NCBI RefSeq assembly: GCF_030388245.1
Contig: NZ_CP098364.1
Location: 1-64,000, forward strand
From: Paracoccus sp. TOH
GTDB taxonomy: Bacteria > Pseudomonadota > Alphaproteobacteria > Rhodobacterales > Rhodobacteraceae
DNA: 64,000 nucleotides
Reading direction: 5' to 3'
The position numbers and the translations under genes were made by a program. The number at the start of each line of letters is the position of its first letter. Within the stretch, counting starts at the first letter, position 1. Below are positions 52,460 through 61,310 of this stretch, piece by piece. The notes under the pieces were generated by a model. The model was given only the letters and a program-made list of their open reading frames with translations. It did not search any database and was not told where the DNA came from.

Positions 52460-52572
52460 GCATCCGGCGCACCGATCATGCGCAGGTGGCCGGTCCGCCG
52501 GACCAGACCTCGCACCCGCTGGCCGGGTCGTCAACGCCGCCCCGACCGGCACATCGCGTCACGCCCCGAAGA

Positions 52573-52592
52573 AAATTGCCAATTGGCAATTT
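52573..52592. repeat. 20-bp palindrome AAATTGCCAATTGGCAATTT, probable parS (copy 1)
   Basis: Perfect palindrome overlapping the parB stop codon. An identical 20-bp copy lies at 56396-56415 over the rep stop, and a half-copy (AAATTGCCA) at 55202-55210. Identical AT-rich palindromes next to parB are the expected ParB-binding centromere sites. Confidence 0.75.
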
Positions 52593-53557
52593 CAGCCATG
52601 ACGCCGCAGGTAATCCTCCAGGGCGGTGCGCAACTGGTCCTCGGGAATGTCCTGCCGGAACTCGATCCGGACCTTGCTGCCGCGCCGCGCGACGGTCACC
52701 CTGCCCTTGCGGCCGCCGGTCTCGATCACCTCGTCCTCGCGGGCCGGCTTCGGGCCATAGGCCACCGCCTTCAGCCGGGCCAGCACCGCCGGAACGGCGA
52801 TGAACGCGGCCTGACCGGCCCGCGCGGCGGCCTGCTGGTCGGCGATGGCGGCCGCCTCTGCCAGCAGCTTGTCCCCGGCATCCTGCAGCATCGGACGCAG
52901 GCTGCGGGCATGCAGCTCTTTCAGCTCGGTGATCTGCGGCCAGGCATCGACGATCTGCCGCGGCAGCCGCGCCAGGTAGAGATAGCGCGAGAGCCAGGCC
53001 TCGGAGACCTCGAGCCGCGTCGCCATCGCCTTCTGCTTGCCGCCGTAATAAAGCTCCAGGGCTTGCAGGTAGTCCCGCGCCCTTTCGTAATCGCTGAGAT
53101 CGGCCCGGTCGCGATTCTCGATATCGGCCAGGCGGAAGGCCTCTTCGTCGGTCAGGTCGCGGACCTCGATCAGATAGCGGAACTGCGGGTAGTTGTTGGC
53201 GCGCAGCCAGCTGACCGCGAAATGGCGGCGCGCGCCGCAGATCACCTCGTATTCGGGCCCCTGCCCGGCCGGCAGCCGGCGCACGATGGCGGGAAACTCC
53301 TGCTGGCCCTGCGCCCTCAGGCTGTCGATCAGGTCGCGGCAGTTCTCCTCGGACAGCAGGTCATAGGCGCGGTTATGGCGTTGCCACATCACGCAGCTGG
53401 CCGGATCGACCCAGCGCAGCACCTTTTCCTCGCGTTCGCCACTGTCGGTCAGCGCGTTCTGCCGCTTGAGAAACCGCGCGCCGCCCTTGTCCAGGGCCGC
53501 GGGTTCGGACAGATCCTTCAGCACGTCGTCGAAAATCGCATCATGGCGCTTGCTCAC
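52592..53557 (-). CDS. parB: Partition protein ParB
   Basis: 321 residues. ParB/Srx nuclease-like domain with EYEVICGARRHFAVSWLRAN (GxRRxxA box) and RLADIENRDRADLSDYERAR (ENxxR box), HTH region GGKQKAMATRLEVSEAWLSR, and a C-terminal dimer domain. Binds parS and spreads, working with ParA to segregate the replicon. Its start overlaps the parA stop by 4 bp. Candidate parS copies lie at its own 3' end and at the end of rep. Confidence 0.93.
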   Translation of the reverse strand: MSKRHDAIFDDVLKDLSEPAALDKGGARFLKRQNALTDSGEREEKVLRWVDPASCVMWQRHNRAYDLLSEENCRDLIDSLRAQGQQEFPAIVRRLPAGQGPEYEVICGARRHFAVSWLRANNYPQFRYLIEVRDLTDEEAFRLADIENRDRADLSDYERARDYLQALELYYGGKQKAMATRLEVSEAWLSRYLYLARLPRQIVDAWPQITELKELHARSLRPMLQDAGDKLLAEAAAIADQQAAARAGQAAFIAVPAVLARLKAVAYGPKPAREDEVIETGGRKGRVTVARRGSKVRIEFRQDIPEDQLRTALEDYLRRHG

Positions 53558-54753
53558 AGCAGGCCCTCCTTGCGCAGCTGGCGGTGATGGCTGGGCCAGG
53601 TCTTGCGGATCAGCAGTTCGACCTCGCGCCCGACCGCATCCAGATAGGCGCGGCAGCGCTTGTGGGTCTCGGTCCGGGTCGCCGGTCCGGTCAGCTCGTA
53701 GACGGTCATCAGATTGGCGGTGGCGTTGTCGATCTCGGCGGAATCCTTGAGCGAGGCGTTCAGCATGTCTTGCGGAAAAACCGCATCCATCATCCGCTTG
53801 ATCGCCTGATGCGCCGATTTCTGATCGTTCATCTTGGAGGTCAGGATCTTGACGAAACTGTATTCGCGGGCGCCGCCATGCCGGGCCAGCTCGGCCAGGG
53901 TGGATTCCATCATCTTCAGGAAATGCGCCGTCGAGGCGAAGTCGATATTGTTCGGCGGCGCCGGGATCAGCAGCGCATTGGCGGCGCGCAGCACCGATAG
54001 AGACAGCATGCCCAGGGCCGGCGGTGGATCCAGCAGGATGATGTCGAACTGATCCGCGATCGAGGCCACCCCGTCGCGCAGCCGGTCCAGGATGAAGGCC
54101 GGATCCCGGGCCATGCGGGCCGCGAACTCATATTCCGCGTCGTAAAGCCCCAGATTGGCGGGGATCAGCGCGATGCCGGGCCAATAGGTGGCGCGCAGGG
54201 CGTAATGCAGGGTCTTGGGCCCGCCATGCTGCAGGAAGGGATAGAGCGTATCCTCGTCCTCATCGACATCGACATCGGGATTCAGGCCGAAAACCGCCGT
54301 GGTCGAGGCTTGCGAGTCGCAGTCGATAACGCAGACCCGGTAGCCCTTCAGCGCGAAATATTGCGCCAGATGCACCACCAGGGTGGATTTCCCGACGCCG
54401 CCCTTGAAGTTCTGCACCGCCATGACCAGCGGCGGATCCTCGGGCGCACGATGCGGGCTGGTGCCGAACACCTCGCGCATCCGGTTCACCTCGGCCAGGG
54501 TATAGCCGTTGCGGCGGTTGGTGGCGGCATCCTTGGCCGGCTCGGGCAGCCTGCCATCGGCCTCGGCATCCCTGATCGCCTTTTCCGAGCGGCCGACCAT
54601 TTCCGCCGCGGAACGGACATTGAACAGCACCTCCAGCTTTTTCTGGGTGCCGGGGGCAAAGACCCGCTCGCGCAGGCGCTCGATGACCGTCGAGGCACGG
54701 CGGCTGAGCACCGAAAGCTCCTCGAGGGTGACGGGGGGAACGACGGGGTTCAT
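53554..54753 (-). CDS. parA: Partition ATPase ParA
   Basis: 399 residues from ATG at 54753. N-terminal ~110 residues carry a DNA-binding helix-turn-helix (RSAAEMVGRSEKAIRDAEAD, NGYTLAEVNRMREVFGT) of large type Ia ParA/SopA-like proteins, which autoregulate. Deviant Walker A in QNFKGGVGKSTLVVHLAQYF, Walker A' VIDCDSQAS and Walker B DIILLDPPPALG. Divergent from rep across the origin. Open frame upstream to 54837 lacks a start of quality. Confidence 0.94.
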   Translation of the reverse strand: MNPVVPPVTLEELSVLSRRASTVIERLRERVFAPGTQKKLEVLFNVRSAAEMVGRSEKAIRDAEADGRLPEPAKDAATNRRNGYTLAEVNRMREVFGTSPHRAPEDPPLVMAVQNFKGGVGKSTLVVHLAQYFALKGYRVCVIDCDSQASTTAVFGLNPDVDVDEDEDTLYPFLQHGGPKTLHYALRATYWPGIALIPANLGLYDAEYEFAARMARDPAFILDRLRDGVASIADQFDIILLDPPPALGMLSLSVLRAANALLIPAPPNNIDFASTAHFLKMMESTLAELARHGGAREYSFVKILTSKMNDQKSAHQAIKRMMDAVFPQDMLNASLKDSAEIDNATANLMTVYELTGPATRTETHKRCRAYLDAVGREVELLIRKTWPSHHRQLRKEGLL

Positions 54754-54974
54754 GGGATATCTTCTCTGCTCGTTTGCGGTACTATGCCGAGAGCGGCGCA
54801 TTTCGTAAAGTTCGGATTTTGAGCGCCGTTTCCGCAAAAACCGGAAGTTCGCCGTGATCTGTCACCGGACGGCAAACCTGGGCCGGCGGCGCCGCAGGAA
54901 GGAAGCCAGACCCTGAGAATCATCCCAATCTGTAAGGTTAACGACCGACCGGGACATGGGTTTTCCCGGAATCC

Positions 54975-54983
54975 TGTGGATAA
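54975..54983 (-). promoter_or_regulatory. Perfect DnaA box (TTATCCACA on the - strand)
   Basis: TGTGGATAA on + is the exact complement of the DnaA consensus. It stands 85 bp before the iteron array and marks the origin as DnaA-assisted. Adjacent sequence is relatively AT-rich (to ~55060), suited to strand opening. Confidence 0.7.
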
Positions 54984-55067
54984 ACCACCCTCCGGAATTT
55001 TCTGATTCATGGATTCAGGGTTCGTCTGCAGCAAGCCATTGCTTGAAAAGCCGAAATCGCCCGCGTA

Positions 55068-55180
55068 CTTACATTTGGGGACGATTCGCGCTACGTCCCG
55101 GGATGGCTGGCCTTACGGATCGGGCGGGATGGCCTTACGTCCCGGGTGCGGTCGAAACCTTACGGATCGGGTGCGGATTG
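55068..55180 (+). repeat. Iteron array of the replication origin
   Basis: Five related units begin with (C)TTAC or CTACG at 55068, 55090, 55112, 55134 and 55159, i.e. spaced 22, 22, 22 and 25 bp. The common part is CTTACG(T/G)(C/A)(C/T)CGGG; the first unit is the more diverged CTTACATTTGGGG. Two alternate versions (GTCCCGGG and GGATCGGG) take turns. Isolated further copies occur at 55261 and 55310. These are the binding sites expected for the Rep_3 initiator. With the DnaA box they define the origin in the parA-rep gap (54754-55356). Confidence 0.8.
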
Positions 55181-55309
55181 CAGAAGCGCCGCGGTGCATG
55201 GAAATTGCCAACGAAAGCAACAGGCTGCGAATCACCTTGGGCAAGCCGCGCGCGGCGTTGCTTACATTTTGGGTGCAACGCCCGCAGCCCTTGCCGGATC
55301 GCTTGAGAA

Positions 55310-55337
55310 CTTACGTCGTTTCCGATACAAAAGTAAG
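55310..55337. promoter_or_regulatory. Inverted half-iterons before rep
   Basis: CTTAC (55310-55314) and GTAAG (55333-55337) face each other 20 bp before the rep start. Rep_3 initiators commonly repress their own gene by binding inverted half-iterons in the promoter. Short arms, so the call is tentative. Confidence 0.4.
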
Positions 55338-55356
55338 GAAAACGGGGTAGGGGAAC

Positions 55357-56394
55357 ATGGCCGAGTCGGCGATGAAAACAGTGGAAGCGCGGCCGAATGC
55401 CGACAGCCTGATCAAGCCGGGCGAGCTCGTCGATCTGATCGAGGTGACGCCGCTGACCCTGAACGACCGCCGGATCTATAACCAGCTGCTGGAAAATGCC
55501 TGGGATGCCATCGACAAGCCGGTCACCCATGTCATCGCGAAATCGGCGCTGCGGGGCAGCCACAATTCCAACGACCGGGTGGGCGAAAGCCTGGAACGGC
55601 TGATGTCGGCCATCGTCAAGGTGGCGGTGATCTGGGACGGCGAGCCGGCCATCGAGCGGGTGCAACTGCTGGGCGGCAACCTGGAAAGCGGCCGGGCCGA
55701 CGGGCTGCTGGAATACGAGATCCCGTCCCGGCTGCGCAAGATCATCCGCAATAGCCAGGTCTTTGCCCGCCTGCAGCGCGAGGTGATGTTCGCATTGTCC
55801 TCGAAATACGCGCTGACGCTTTACGAGATGGTGCAGAAGCGCGGAAACCTGCGCTGGAAGGCGTCCGAGCGCTTCACGCTCGAGGCGCTGCGCGGCATCA
55901 TGGGCGTCCCGAAAGGTAAGCTGTCGTCCTGGTCGAACCTCAAGCTGCGGGCGATCGATCCCGCCGTGGCCGAGGTGAACGCGCTTTCCGACTACATGGT
56001 CGAGATCGCGCCGATCAAGACCGGCCGTGCCGTCACCCATGTCGAGATGCGCTGGTGGCGCAAGGACGGCGATGCCAGCGGCGCCGCTGACCGGGCGCTG
56101 CAATTCTCCAAGGTCGGTCGGCGCGTCAAGGCCGAGGGCCGCACCGAGCAGGTTTCGGCGGGGCAGATTTCGGCGGGGCAGGGCGCCCGGCCGCGGCCGG
56201 CATGGCTGGATGCCCGCGGCCCCGCCCTGCAAAGCTCGACATACGAGACCGCGCGCCTGCGCCATCCGGGCTATGACATCTATTTCGTCGAGGGCGAATG
56301 GCGGAGTTGGAGCGCGGGCAAGGATCCCGCCAAAGACCCGGACCGGGCCTTTCTGGCCTTCTTCCGCAGCTATGCCGAGAAGAACCCGCTGTGA
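55357..56394 (+). CDS. Replication initiator, Rep_3 family (RepB-type)
   Basis: 345 residues. Two winged-helix halves of the Rep_3 superfamily: VTPLTLNDRRIYNQLLENAW; LEYEIPSRLRKIIRNSQVFA; ALSSKYALTLYEMVQKRGNL; FTLEALRGIMGVPKGKLSSW; LKLRAIDPAVAEVNALSDYM. The C-terminal ~100 residues end with a RHPGYDIYFVEGEWRSW module often seen in alphaproteobacterial plasmid Rep proteins. Binds the iterons upstream. Opposite orientation to parAB, the arrangement of RepB-type plasmids in Rhodobacterales. A short duplication (QVSAGQISAGQ) lies in the linker. Confidence 0.9.
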   Translation: MAESAMKTVEARPNADSLIKPGELVDLIEVTPLTLNDRRIYNQLLENAWDAIDKPVTHVIAKSALRGSHNSNDRVGESLERLMSAIVKVAVIWDGEPAIERVQLLGGNLESGRADGLLEYEIPSRLRKIIRNSQVFARLQREVMFALSSKYALTLYEMVQKRGNLRWKASERFTLEALRGIMGVPKGKLSSWSNLKLRAIDPAVAEVNALSDYMVEIAPIKTGRAVTHVEMRWWRKDGDASGAADRALQFSKVGRRVKAEGRTEQVSAGQISAGQGARPRPAWLDARGPALQSSTYETARLRHPGYDIYFVEGEWRSWSAGKDPAKDPDRAFLAFFRSYAEKNPL

Positions 56395-56395
56395 A

Positions 56396-56415
56396 AAATT
56401 GCCAATTGGCAATTT
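56396..56415. repeat. 20-bp palindrome AAATTGCCAATTGGCAATTT, probable parS (copy 2)
   Basis: Identical to the palindrome at 52573-52592, here 2 bp after the rep stop. The two copies bracket the entire parB-parA-origin-rep block (about 3.8 kb apart). Confidence 0.75.
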
Positions 56416-56532
56416 CCGGAAATGCGGGCGGGCCATGGTGTTCCGGCCGGGGTCGGCGGCAGGTGCCGGGCCTTGCCGCATCGGGTGGGCTGTCCGGATT
56501 GCCCGCCGCGGTTCCCGATATCGGCGAAGCCG

Positions 56533-57288
56533 CTATCGGCTGGCCAGCAGCCCGATCTCGCGGGTCAGCGCGAACAGGGCCTTGAGCTGCGGCGGGGTCG
56601 GGGCCGCCCCCAGGTGCTGGATCGACGCGATCAACCCGATGCTGCCGAGAAGCTGGTTCTGCGGACTCAGGATCGGCGCGGCGATGGCGTTGATGCCCAG
56701 CAGCGATTCCTCGGGCGCGGTCGCGTAGCCGGCGGCGCGGATGCCGTCGAGCTGCGCCGCCAGCGCCGTTCTCGAGGTGAGGCTTTTCGGGGTTACCTGC
56801 GGCAAGGTCTCGGGCAGGGTGTCCAGCAGTTCGGGGGAACCGAAGGCCAGGAAAACCTTGCCCTGGGCCGAGGAATGCAGGCTCAGTTCGCTGCCGGGAC
56901 GCACCCCGATCTCGATGGGTTGGTTGCTGCTGACCGTCGCCAGGATGAAGGCCGAACGGGGGGCGGGAATGCTCAGCACCACGGCCATGCCTAATTCGTC
57001 GCGGGTGGCGCGCATCAGGGGCAGGGCCAGTTCGGCCAGGCTTGCGCCGGCCGGCGCCTGCTGCGCCATCAGCCACAGCTTCGGCCCCAGCGCGTAATGC
57101 GAGGTGGCCGGATCCTGAACGACCATGCCGTGTTCGATCAGCGTGCGCAAATGCTTGAATGCGGCCCCCTTGGCGATGCCGACATCAGTGGAAATCTGGG
57201 TCACGCCCACGGGCGAATCGGCGAACGCGATACGTTCGAGAATGCGCAGGCAGGTGTCGGCGGCCCGGACGGTCTCGACCTTTTCCAA
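56533..57288 (-). CDS. IclR-family regulator of the TRAP/catabolic operon
   Basis: 251 residues. Winged helix AADTCLRILERIAFADSPVG, VTQISTDVGIAKGAAFKHLR and IclR effector domain (PGSELSLHSSAQGKVFLAFG, AAPEESLLGINAIAAPIL-like region with PEESLLGINAIAAPILSPQN). Divergent from the dctP gene at 57395; the gap carries a strong promoter and a perfect palindrome. Likely represses the operon until its substrate is present. Confidence 0.9.
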   Translation of the reverse strand: MEKVETVRAADTCLRILERIAFADSPVGVTQISTDVGIAKGAAFKHLRTLIEHGMVVQDPATSHYALGPKLWLMAQQAPAGASLAELALPLMRATRDELGMAVVLSIPAPRSAFILATVSSNQPIEIGVRPGSELSLHSSAQGKVFLAFGSPELLDTLPETLPQVTPKSLTSRTALAAQLDGIRAAGYATAPEESLLGINAIAAPILSPQNQLLGSIGLIASIQHLGAAPTPPQLKALFALTREIGLLASR

Positions 57289-57323
57289 TGTGTTTCCCCA
57301 AGAATTTGCTTCTCCTCTCTGTG

Positions 57324-57378
57324 TTGACGCCTTTGCTTTGTCGTGTCAATATGAGAACAGCGTTCCCTGATAGGGAAC
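57324..57378 (+). promoter_or_regulatory. Promoter and operator of the TRAP/catabolic operon
   Basis: TTGACG (57324-57329), 17-bp spacer, CAATAT (57347-57352). Ten bases further is a perfect palindrome GTTCCCT-GAT-AGGGAAC (57362-57378) covering the expected transcription start. AGGAGGAG (57381-57388) is the ribosome site for dctP. A repressor bound at the palindrome would block transcription; the divergent IclR protein is the candidate. Confidence 0.75.
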
Positions 57379-57394
57379 ACAGGAGGAGAGAAAC

Positions 57395-58387
57395 ATGATG
57401 AAATCCGCCGCCCTGATCCTGATGGGAAGCCTGCTTTCGACAGCGGCCTGGGCCGATCCCGTCACGCTGCGGCTGGGCCATGCCGTATTCGAGCAGCATC
57501 CGATCCACGATACCGCCGTGCGCTTCAAGGAGGCGGTCGAGCGGCTGTCGGATGGCGACATCAAGATCGAGATCTTTCCCTCGCGCCAGCTGGGCGACGT
57601 GAAGGAGCTGATGGAGGGCGTGCAGTTCGGCACCGTCGACATGACGGTGAACTCGACCTCGGCCTATTCGACGCTGGAACCGTCGATCGACGCCTTTCAG
57701 CTGCCGGGGCTGATCCCCGATTACGAAGGCTTCGCCGCCATGGCGAAAACCCCCGAGGCGCGGGCGATCATGGATCGGCTGGAAAACCACATGATGGTCG
57801 CCCTGGGGGTCTATGACGGCGGGCAACGCCATTTCCTGACCGTCGGCGCGCCGGTCGAAAGCCTGGCCGACATGCATCACAAGAAGACCCGCGTCGCCCC
57901 CAACCGGATGTTTCTGGATGCCTGGCAGGCCGTGGGCGTGAACCCGACGCCGATGGCCTATGGCGAGGTCTATTCGGCGCTGGAAACCGGCACGCTGGAC
58001 GCGGTCGAGATCAACCTGACCTCGATCGAGAGTGAGAAATACTACGAAATCGCCAAGGGCGTGACGCTGACCGGCCATTACTTCTGGCCGAGTTTCCTGC
58101 TGGTCAACCAGATGAAGTTCAATTCGCTGACGCCCGAACAGCAGCAGATCATGCGCCAGGCCGCCGACGAGATCGTCGAGCCGCAGGTGATGGCGGTCAA
58201 GGCGTTGGACGAGCAGATCAAGGTGCATCTGGCCGAGCTGGATATCCCGGTCGTGACCCCGTCGGATGCGTTCAGGGCCGAGCTGCAGGCCGCCTTCGCC
58301 CCGGTGGTCGAGAAATACAAGGCCGCCGATCCGCTGATCGCCGATTTCGCGGCGGCGGCGGAAAAGCTGGCCCCGGCCGCACAATAG
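57395..58387 (+). CDS. dctP: TRAP transporter substrate-binding protein DctP
   Basis: 330 residues. Sec signal MMKSAALILMGSLLSTAAWA. DctP fold with LRLGHAVFEQHPIHDTAVRF, KIEIFPSRQLGDVKELMEGV and the signature PTPMAYGEVYSALETGTLDA. The usual Arg that holds a substrate carboxylate would be in TRVAPNRMFLDAW. Full length, unlike the broken copy at 21267. Begins a seven-gene operon. Confidence 0.93.
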   Translation: MMKSAALILMGSLLSTAAWADPVTLRLGHAVFEQHPIHDTAVRFKEAVERLSDGDIKIEIFPSRQLGDVKELMEGVQFGTVDMTVNSTSAYSTLEPSIDAFQLPGLIPDYEGFAAMAKTPEARAIMDRLENHMMVALGVYDGGQRHFLTVGAPVESLADMHHKKTRVAPNRMFLDAWQAVGVNPTPMAYGEVYSALETGTLDAVEINLTSIESEKYYEIAKGVTLTGHYFWPSFLLVNQMKFNSLTPEQQQIMRQAADEIVEPQVMAVKALDEQIKVHLAELDIPVVTPSDAFRAELQAAFAPVVEKYKAADPLIADFAAAAEKLAPAAQ

Positions 58388-58447
58388 CGCCGGCGCGCGC
58401 GGGCTAGTCCCGCGCGCCTTCCATCCGCGCTCTCAACGGAGAAACCC

Positions 58448-58954
58448 ATGTCCAAGCTCTGGCGCGCCTATGTCGCGGCCGTGGAAGCATTCTGTTTCGC
58501 CGGGATCGCCGCGATCCTGGTGATCGGCAGCATGCAGGTCGTCTGGCGCTATGTCTTCAACAGCTCGCTGTTCTGGTCGGAAGAGGCGATGCGCTATCTG
58601 ATGATCTGGATCGTGATGATCGGCGCCGGCCTCAGCTATTCCCGCGGCCAGTTCCTGGGCATGCGGCTGGCGGTGGACCGTCTGCCGGCGGGCCTGCGGC
58701 GGGCCGCGGATCTGCTCTCGGGTCTGCTCATGCTGGTCTTTCTGGCGGCGATCCTGTGGTTCGGCACAAAATTCGCCTGGATGACGCGGTTGCAGACCGC
58801 GACCGCGCTCGGGTTCTCGATGTTCTGGGTCCATGTCGCGATCACCGTGGGCGCGCTGCTTCTGGCGCTGCATGTGGCGCTGAACGAATTTTTCGGCATC
58901 GCGCGGCAGGAGAAATCCGAAGAGCATCCGATGGGCGCGGAGGAAGCGTTGTGA
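58448..58954 (+). CDS. dctQ: TRAP transporter small permease DctQ
   Basis: 168 residues, four membrane helices, with VVWRYVFNSSLFWSEEAMRY followed by LMIWIVMIGAGLSYSRGQFL. Starts 60 bp after dctP and overlaps dctM by 4 bp (GTGA). Forms the membrane unit with DctM for Na+- or H+-coupled import. Confidence 0.92.
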   Translation: MSKLWRAYVAAVEAFCFAGIAAILVIGSMQVVWRYVFNSSLFWSEEAMRYLMIWIVMIGAGLSYSRGQFLGMRLAVDRLPAGLRRAADLLSGLLMLVFLAAILWFGTKFAWMTRLQTATALGFSMFWVHVAITVGALLLALHVALNEFFGIARQEKSEEHPMGAEEAL

Positions 58955-60234
58955 TCTGGCTCGGCTCGATTTTCTTTCTGACGCTGGCCATCGGCATGCC
59001 GATCGCCTTCGTGCTTGGCATCAGCGCGCTGGGATATTTCTACTTCACCGGCCAAACGCAATTCCTGATCGTGCTGCCGCAGCGGATGCTGGCGGGGATG
59101 GACATGTTCGTGCTGCTGGCGATCCCGCTTTTCGTGCTGGCGGGCGCGATCATGGACGTGGGCGGGCTGACGCGCCGCCTGATCGGCTTCGCGAACTCGA
59201 TCGTCGGCCGGTTCCGGGGCGGCTTGTCGCTGACGGCGGTCTGGGGCTGCTTCCTGTTCGGCGGCGTCAGCGGCTCGGCGGCGGCCGACGCGGCGGCCAT
59301 CGGCACGGTGATGGTGCCGGACATGAAGCGGCAGGGCTATGACGTGGACTATTCGGCGGCGCTGATCGCGGTCTCGTCGCTGATGGCGCCGCTGGTGCCG
59401 CCCTCGATCGCCATGATCATCTATGGCGCGCTGTCGGGCACCTCGATCTCGCAGCTGCTGGTTGCCGGGCTGGCGCCGGGCTTCATGCTGGCGGTGTTCC
59501 TGTCGGCCTATGCGGTCTGGATCGCGCATCGCCGCGGCTATCCCAAGGCGGCGAAGCAATCGCTGGTCGCGATCCTTCGGGGCAGCTGGCAGTCGATTCC
59601 GGTGCTGCTGCTGCCGGTCATCATCGTGGTCGGCATCCGGGGCGGCATCTTCACCGCGACCGAGGCGGCGGCGGTGGCCGCCATCTATGCGCTGGTCATC
59701 GCCACCGTCGTCTATCGCGCGATGAGCTGGAAGTTCCTCAAGGAGGCCTTCGTCGCCACGGCGATCATCAGCTCGGCGATCTATTTCTTGGTCGCGGTCG
59801 CCAATGTCGCCGGCTTCATCTTCGCCATCGAGCAGCTGCCGCAAAAGACCGTGGCGCTGCTGACCGGGGTCTCGGACAACAGATACGTGATCCTGCTGAT
59901 GGTGAACGTGATCCTGCTGTTTCTGGGCATGTTCCTCGACACCATCGGGGTGCTGATCCTGACGGTGCCGGCGCTGATGGCCATCGGCAATCTTCTGGGG
60001 CTGGAGCCGGTGCATCTGGGGGTCATGGTGGTCTTCAACGTGCTGGTCGGTTTCGTCACCCCGCCGGTCGGGCTGTGCCTGTTCGTCATCGCCGGCGTGA
60101 CCGGCCGCCCGATGGAGCGGATCGCCTACAGCGCCCTGCCGATGATCGGGATCGCGCTGTTCGTTCTGGCGCTGATCACCGTCTTCCCCGAAATCTCGTT
60201 GTTCCTGCCGCGCGTGCTGGGGGTGGCGGGATGA
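58951..60234 (+). CDS. dctM: TRAP transporter large permease DctM
   Basis: 427 residues from a GTG start at 58951 inside the dctQ stop. Twelve-helix DctM with IGMPIAFVLGISALGYFYF, LLAIPLFVLAGAIMDVGGLT, FGGVSGSAAADAAAIGTVMV, APLVPPSIAMIIYGALSGTS and VGFVTPPVGLCLFVIAGVTG. Complete. The downstream gene starts within its stop. Confidence 0.95.
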   Translation: MIWLGSIFFLTLAIGMPIAFVLGISALGYFYFTGQTQFLIVLPQRMLAGMDMFVLLAIPLFVLAGAIMDVGGLTRRLIGFANSIVGRFRGGLSLTAVWGCFLFGGVSGSAAADAAAIGTVMVPDMKRQGYDVDYSAALIAVSSLMAPLVPPSIAMIIYGALSGTSISQLLVAGLAPGFMLAVFLSAYAVWIAHRRGYPKAAKQSLVAILRGSWQSIPVLLLPVIIVVGIRGGIFTATEAAAVAAIYALVIATVVYRAMSWKFLKEAFVATAIISSAIYFLVAVANVAGFIFAIEQLPQKTVALLTGVSDNRYVILLMVNVILLFLGMFLDTIGVLILTVPALMAIGNLLGLEPVHLGVMVVFNVLVGFVTPPVGLCLFVIAGVTGRPMERIAYSALPMIGIALFVLALITVFPEISLFLPRVLGVAG

Positions 60235-61310
60235 CCGATCTTTCGGTGCAGATCGGCCGGACCCGGCTGAAGAATCCGGTCATCGCCGCATCGGGCGAAC
60301 ATCTGATCGACGATGCCGGGATCCTGTCGGCCATCGCCGCCGGGGCAGGGGCGGTGGTGATGAAGTCCGGCAACGACTCGGCCGCGGCGCAGCGACAGCT
60401 TTTGCAGGCCGAATATGTCGCGCTGGATGCGCATTGGAACCGGCTGGACTGGGGCGCCGGGGCGCCGCGCGCCGCGACGCTGCTGACGCGCTCGGGCCTG
60501 ACTCCGCTGTCGCTCGGGGAATGGCTGGATCAGGCGCGGCGGATGGATGCGGCGGCCCGTCAGGCGGATTGCGTGCTGGTCGCCTCGGTGGTGATGGCGG
60601 GGATCGAGGATGCCGTCCGCCGCGCCCGCGCCGTCGAGGATGCCGGCCTGCGGGTCTTCGAGTTCAACATCGGCACGCCCTATGCCAGCCAGTCCGCCAA
60701 GGGGGCGGTCAGCACCGAGCTTTCGCCGGCTCGCGTGGCAGAGCTGGTCGGGACGGTGACGTCGGCGGTGTCGATTCCGGTCTGGGTCAAGCTGTCGGGC
60801 CAGAGCGAGCGGGTTCCCGACCTTGTCGCCGCCGCCCTCGGCGCCGGGGCGGACAGCGCGGTGATCGCCGGGCGGGCGCTGGGGCTGGTCCCCGATCTTG
60901 AGACCATGCAGCCGATGCTGGGCACCAGCTGCGGCATCGGCGGCTACTGGAACCTGCCGCTGACCTGCCACTGGCTGGCGATGAGCCGGGCGACGCTGGG
61001 CCCCGACCGGGCGCTGATCGGCATCAACGGCGCCTGTTCGGGCCATGACGTGGCGCGGATGATGCTGGCGGGCGCCTCGGCGGTGGGGCTGTCCTCGGCC
61101 GTGATGCTGCGCGGCTGGGACGTCATCCGCGATGCCGTCGCCGATCTGGAAGCCTATTGCGCCGGCAAGGGCGCAAGCGCCCGCGATCTGATCGGGCGCG
61201 CGGCCGATGCCCGCCGCAGCTTTGCCGAGATGCCGGTCCTCGAACAGGTCTGGCGCAACCACATTCCCGCGCCGCTGGCGCCGGGCGAAACAGTCAGGAG
61301 AAACAGATGA
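60231..61310 (+). CDS. Dihydroorotate/dihydropyrimidine dehydrogenase-like flavoprotein
   Basis: 359 residues, TIM-barrel FMN enzyme of the PyrD/PydA class: RTRLKNPVIAASGEHLIDDA, AAGAGAVVMKSGNDS, FEFNIGTPYASQSAKG (substrate Asn loop), IPVWVKLSGQSERVPDLVAA (FMN-binding Lys), and GINGACSGHDVARMMLAGAS. It lacks the iron-sulfur part of PydA. In this operon it is likely to oxidise or reduce a ring or enone of the imported compound rather than serve pyrimidine synthesis. Overlaps dctM and the next gene by 4 bp each. Confidence 0.8.
   Translation: MTDLSVQIGRTRLKNPVIAASGEHLIDDAGILSAIAAGAGAVVMKSGNDSAAAQRQLLQAEYVALDAHWNRLDWGAGAPRAATLLTRSGLTPLSLGEWLDQARRMDAAARQADCVLVASVVMAGIEDAVRRARAVEDAGLRVFEFNIGTPYASQSAKGAVSTELSPARVAELVGTVTSAVSIPVWVKLSGQSERVPDLVAAALGAGADSAVIAGRALGLVPDLETMQPMLGTSCGIGGYWNLPLTCHWLAMSRATLGPDRALIGINGACSGHDVARMMLAGASAVGLSSAVMLRGWDVIRDAVADLEAYCAGKGASARDLIGRAADARRSFAEMPVLEQVWRNHIPAPLAPGETVRRNR

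Noticed and set aside
52592..56394. repABC replicon
   Set aside because: parA/parB are present, but rep is a Rep_3 protein in opposite orientation with iterons; there is no RepC and no antisense RNA gap between parB and rep.
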